Assembly (NCBI GenBank): GCA_030682505.1
Contig: JAUXOH010000172.1
Coordinates: forward strand, 1 to 7,852
Direction of reading: 5' to 3'
DNA length: 7,852 bases
Source: Candidatus Didemnitutus sp.
Lineage (GTDB): Bacteria > Verrucomicrobiota > Verrucomicrobiia > Opitutales > Opitutaceae
In this document: positions 6,001 to 7,852 of the stretch, in pieces
Layout of the letters: every line of letters begins with the position of its first letter
How positions within the stretch are numbered: the stretch's first letter is position 1
Notes under the pieces: generated by a model
Seen by the model: only the letters and a program-made list of their open reading frames with translations
Told to the model about the DNA's origin: nothing
The model's database searches: none
Translations under genes and position numbers: made by a program

Positions 6001-7852
6001 GGCGACGTCGGCGTTCTTGCGCGACGCCCTCGCGGCCAGCGAAGGGAAACTCGCCGCGGCCGAAGACCCCGCGCCTTACCGCGCGTTGGCCACGGTCCGG
6101 GGCACCGAACCTCGCTCGCTCCAGATCATCGGCGCACGGGAAAACAACCTGAAAAACATTTCGCTCTCGATCCCGCATCGTGAGCTCACGGTGGTGACCG
6201 GAGTGTCGGGCTCCGGCAAGTCGACCCTCGCCTTCGATATCATCTTTGCGGAGGGACAGCGTCGCTTCATGGAGTCGATGTCCCCCTATGCGCGGCAATT
6301 CGTCGAGCAGCTCCCGCGACCCGACATCGACCGTCTCACCGGGATCCCGCCCACGGTGGCCATTGAACAACGCGTCACCCGCGGATCGCGCAAGTCGACC
6401 GTCGCCACCATCACGGAAGTCGCGCAATACCTGCGCCTGCTCTACGCGCGGCTCGGAATCCAGCACCATCCGGAGACCGACCGACCGGTGACCCCGCTTT
6501 CGCCGGCGCAGCTGCAGGCGCTGCTGGTGAAGACCCTCGCCACCCCCGCCGCGCGCAAAGCGAAGCACCTCTACCTCTGTGCGCCGCTGATTCGCGGCCG
6601 CAAGGGACACCACGAGCCGATCGCCAAGTGGATCGGTCGCCAAGGCTACGAGTTGATGCGCGCCGACGGACGCGTGCTGCGGGTGGACACCTTTGCCAAA
6701 CTCGATCGCTACAAGGAGCACGACATCGAGGCGGTGGTGGCTGACCTCCGCACGATGGAAAAACCCGCGAAGGCCAAAGCCACGCGCATCGCAACGGCGC
6801 TGACGAACGCCCTGAAGCTCGGCAAGGGCGCGTGTTTTCTCGCGCTGCCGACCGGCGGAATTCTTTCGTGGTTCTCCACCACGCGCACCGACATCGACAC
6901 CGGGGAATCCTTTCCCGAGCTCGACCCCAAGCATTTTTCGTTCAATTCGCCGCGCGGGTGGTGTCCGACCTGTCGGGGCCACGGCCGCATCTACGACTGG
7001 ATGCTGAAAAAGACCGACGACGAGGACGTGTCCGCGGAGGTGGCGGATGCCCTGCGTCACTTCGACCCCGATGATGTCTCCTCCCATGGCCGCCGCTGCC
7101 CGACTTGCGTCGGCGAGCGGCTCAACCGCATTGCGCGCGCGGTAAAATTGCCGCTCAAGCGGGCCGAGCCCATTTCCCTGACCGCGTTGCTCCGGCTCAC
7201 GCCCGACGACTTGCTCGCCACCCTGCGCGCCTTGCAACTCGACGCTCGCGGCAAACTCATCACGCAGGACATCGTGCCGCAAATCGAGGAGCGGCTGCGC
7301 TTCCTCGCCCATGTCGGCCTGGATTATCTCGCGCTAGACCGACCGACCGAGACCCTCTCCGGCGGTGAGACGCAGCGCATTCGCCTCGCGGCGCAGCTCG
7401 GGTCGAATTTGTCCGGCGTGCTCTATGTGTTGGACGAACCCTCCATCGGCCTGCACGCGCGCGACAATGACCGGTTGATCGACACCTTGCAGGCGCTTCG
7501 CGCCAAAGGGAACACCCTGCTCGTCGTGGAGCACGATGACGGACTGATGGCCCGCGCAGACCGCATCATCGATCTCGGTCCCGGGGCCGGCTTGCACGGC
7601 GGCGAAGTTTTGGCCAATGACACGCCGGCCAACCTGCAGGGCATCTCCGGCTCACTGACCGGTCACTACCTCCAGAAAGGAATCCCGCATCCCTTGCGGG
7701 GAGCATATCGGCCGGTCGCCACCACGGGAAAAACAGGCCAGTCCGCGACCGAGTGGCTCGAACTCACCGGCATCAATTTTCGCAATCTGCGCGACGAGTC
7801 GCTCCGCTTGCCGCAGGCGCGACTGGTGATGGTCTGCGGGCCGAGCGGCGCG
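3074..7852 (+). CDS. uvrA: Excinuclease ABC subunit A, tandem-duplicated long form, 3' end cut off
   Basis: This gene encodes the ATPase that finds bulky DNA lesions and loads UvrB in nucleotide excision repair. The frame is open for 1593 codons to the window edge. Copy 1 (residues 1 to about 980) is a complete UvrA. Its NBD I has Walker A GLSGAGKS (39-46), zinc cysteines 306/309 and 427/430, signature LSGGE (517-521) and Walker B Asp543-Glu544. Its NBD II has GVSGSGKS (679-686), zinc cysteines 778/781/801/804 with the spacing of the essential E. coli finger, LSGGE (868-872) and Asp904-Glu905. An Ala/Glu-rich linker (about 975-1015) leads to copy 2: GARENNLKN (from 1020), Walker A GVSGSGKS (1043-1050), cysteines 1297/1300 and 1342/1345, LSGGE (1428-1432), Asp1454-Glu1455 and the start of a fourth Walker A, GPSGA (1589-1593). 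A normal UvrA is about 940 residues; by comparison some 300 residues remain outside. No in-frame ATG lies near the start. GTG at 3074 is preferred, with GTG 3083 and TTG 3047 as alternatives; no Shine-Dalgarno sequence is visible. Confidence 0.96.
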   Translation, partial: MTAVPLPPPEFIRLRGVRQNNLKGFDLDLPLGQYIVVTGLSGAGKSSLVFDTLHAEGQRRYVETFSAYTRQFLDLLDKPKVDSVENIRPSIAIKQTNTVKTSRSTVGTMTELTDFFKVWFSHVALCHDPVTGEPVEDDNPQTIWKKTHEAHPAATLLVAFRIKRPDNFTWTDILTPLKGQGYTRVLAAPAPGRRAIEPEAFTNLGLHTLDDLLATQPEAALKHVDHLFVVQDRLRIATASKSRFLEATEAALHFGQGEVFLFQIDASSQFSGVAHFSRGLHSPATGRTFRPATPGLFSFNSPLGACPKCRGFGRVIDIDYRLAIPDHNLSIADGAIRAWEGAIYSESKRDLIKFGRKAGLPTDVPFARLTPDQQAFVIDGSPGYDGETKAWPEYWYGLKGFFRYLEKTTYKMHVRVFLSRYRAYNSCPECHGTRLQPEALCWQWRGHTLPSLYQLPISELLALVHQPEGSATPAAPTSDSSIQHQRDLAHDSIVTRLRYLEQVGLGYLTLDRTSRTLSGGEVERVNLTSCLGSSLVDTLFVLDEPSVGLHPRDINRLIGIVRTLTDAGNTVIVVEHDEAMIRAADHVIEVGPEPGARGGQIVFQGSVGALLRSSDSITGRYLSNRDQVDVPKKRRPVLPAGKAAARTAPAWLRYTGASKHNVRNLSFRLPLGRLVCLSGVSGSGKSTLLDNVIYQGLLAQRNQLTDDAASIARIEADAPLAEIVLVDQSPLSRTPRSNPALYCEAWDYIRELFAATPDAQEAGFNASSFSFNSGEGRCGHCQGLGSERVEMQFLSDVFVPCPICEGRRFKPEVLAIRCRGKSVAELLATTISDALVIFANHAAIRSRLASLDAVGVGYLTLGQPLNTLSGGESQRLKLVRYLSGYAAAPSTVGTMPSGALLLLDEPTTGLHRHDVKRLLSVLQRIVDQGHSVVVIEHNLDVLKSADWILEVGPEAGAGGGSIVAEGTPEAIARANTATSAFLRDALAASEGKLAAAEDPAPYRALATVRGTEPRSLQIIGARENNLKNISLSIPHRELTVVTGVSGSGKSTLAFDIIFAEGQRRFMESMSPYARQFVEQLPRPDIDRLTGIPPTVAIEQRVTRGSRKSTVATITEVAQYLRLLYARLGIQHHPETDRPVTPLSPAQLQALLVKTLATPAARKAKHLYLCAPLIRGRKGHHEPIAKWIGRQGYELMRADGRVLRVDTFAKLDRYKEHDIEAVVADLRTMEKPAKAKATRIATALTNALKLGKGACFLALPTGGILSWFSTTRTDIDTGESFPELDPKHFSFNSPRGWCPTCRGHGRIYDWMLKKTDDEDVSAEVADALRHFDPDDVSSHGRRCPTCVGERLNRIARAVKLPLKRAEPISLTALLRLTPDDLLATLRALQLDARGKLITQDIVPQIEERLRFLAHVGLDYLALDRPTETLSGGETQRIRLAAQLGSNLSGVLYVLDEPSIGLHARDNDRLIDTLQALRAKGNTLLVVEHDDGLMARADRIIDLGPGAGLHGGEVLANDTPANLQGISGSLTGHYLQKGIPHPLRGAYRPVATTGKTGQSATEWLELTGINFRNLRDESLRLPQARLVMVCGPSGA

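Noticed and set aside
5372..7312. A 646-codon open frame on the minus strand opposite uvrA
   Set aside because: It is the same kind of shadow as the frame at 3068-5257: fully antisense to Walker and signature motifs of UvrA, with no family resemblance.

Overview
The window is GC-rich, tightly packed bacterial chromosome with four protein genes and no RNA genes, mobile elements, CRISPR arrays or large repeats. The best taxonomic hint is an unusually long, tandemly duplicated UvrA. That architecture is known from the Chlamydiae and other members of the PVC group, so together with the high GC content a Verrucomicrobiota host (for example an Opitutaceae-like lineage) is the most likely source. 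This is an inference; no marker gene settles it.

Layout: (1) Positions 1-1274, minus strand, hold a dihydrolipoyl dehydrogenase (E3) gene with its 5' end inside the window and its last ~40-50 codons cut off at the left edge. (2) Positions 1395-1823, minus strand, hold a small four-helix membrane protein of the 'phage holin family 4' / YvlD type (PF04020-like). (3) After a 35-bp divergent gap, positions 1859-2944 on the plus strand encode a GT-B fold, family 4-like glycosyltransferase. (4) After a 129-bp gap containing two mutually exclusive hairpins, positions 3074 to the right edge hold uvrA. Its first 1593 codons are present and uninterrupted. They cover one complete UvrA (two nucleotide-binding domains), the first nucleotide-binding domain of a second UvrA, and the start of the fourth Walker A loop, where the window ends.

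The genes do not form one pathway. E3 is central carbon metabolism, the holin-like protein is a membrane protein of unknown function, the glycosyltransferase probably builds a cell-surface glycan, and UvrA recognises lesions in nucleotide excision repair. They look like four independent or two-by-two transcribed housekeeping genes. The most interesting feature is how the two UvrA copies have diverged. Copy 1 keeps a full-length insertion domain but a degraded UvrB-binding region. Copy 2 keeps a near-canonical UvrB-binding region but has almost lost the insertion domain. This suggests division of labour inside one polypeptide.
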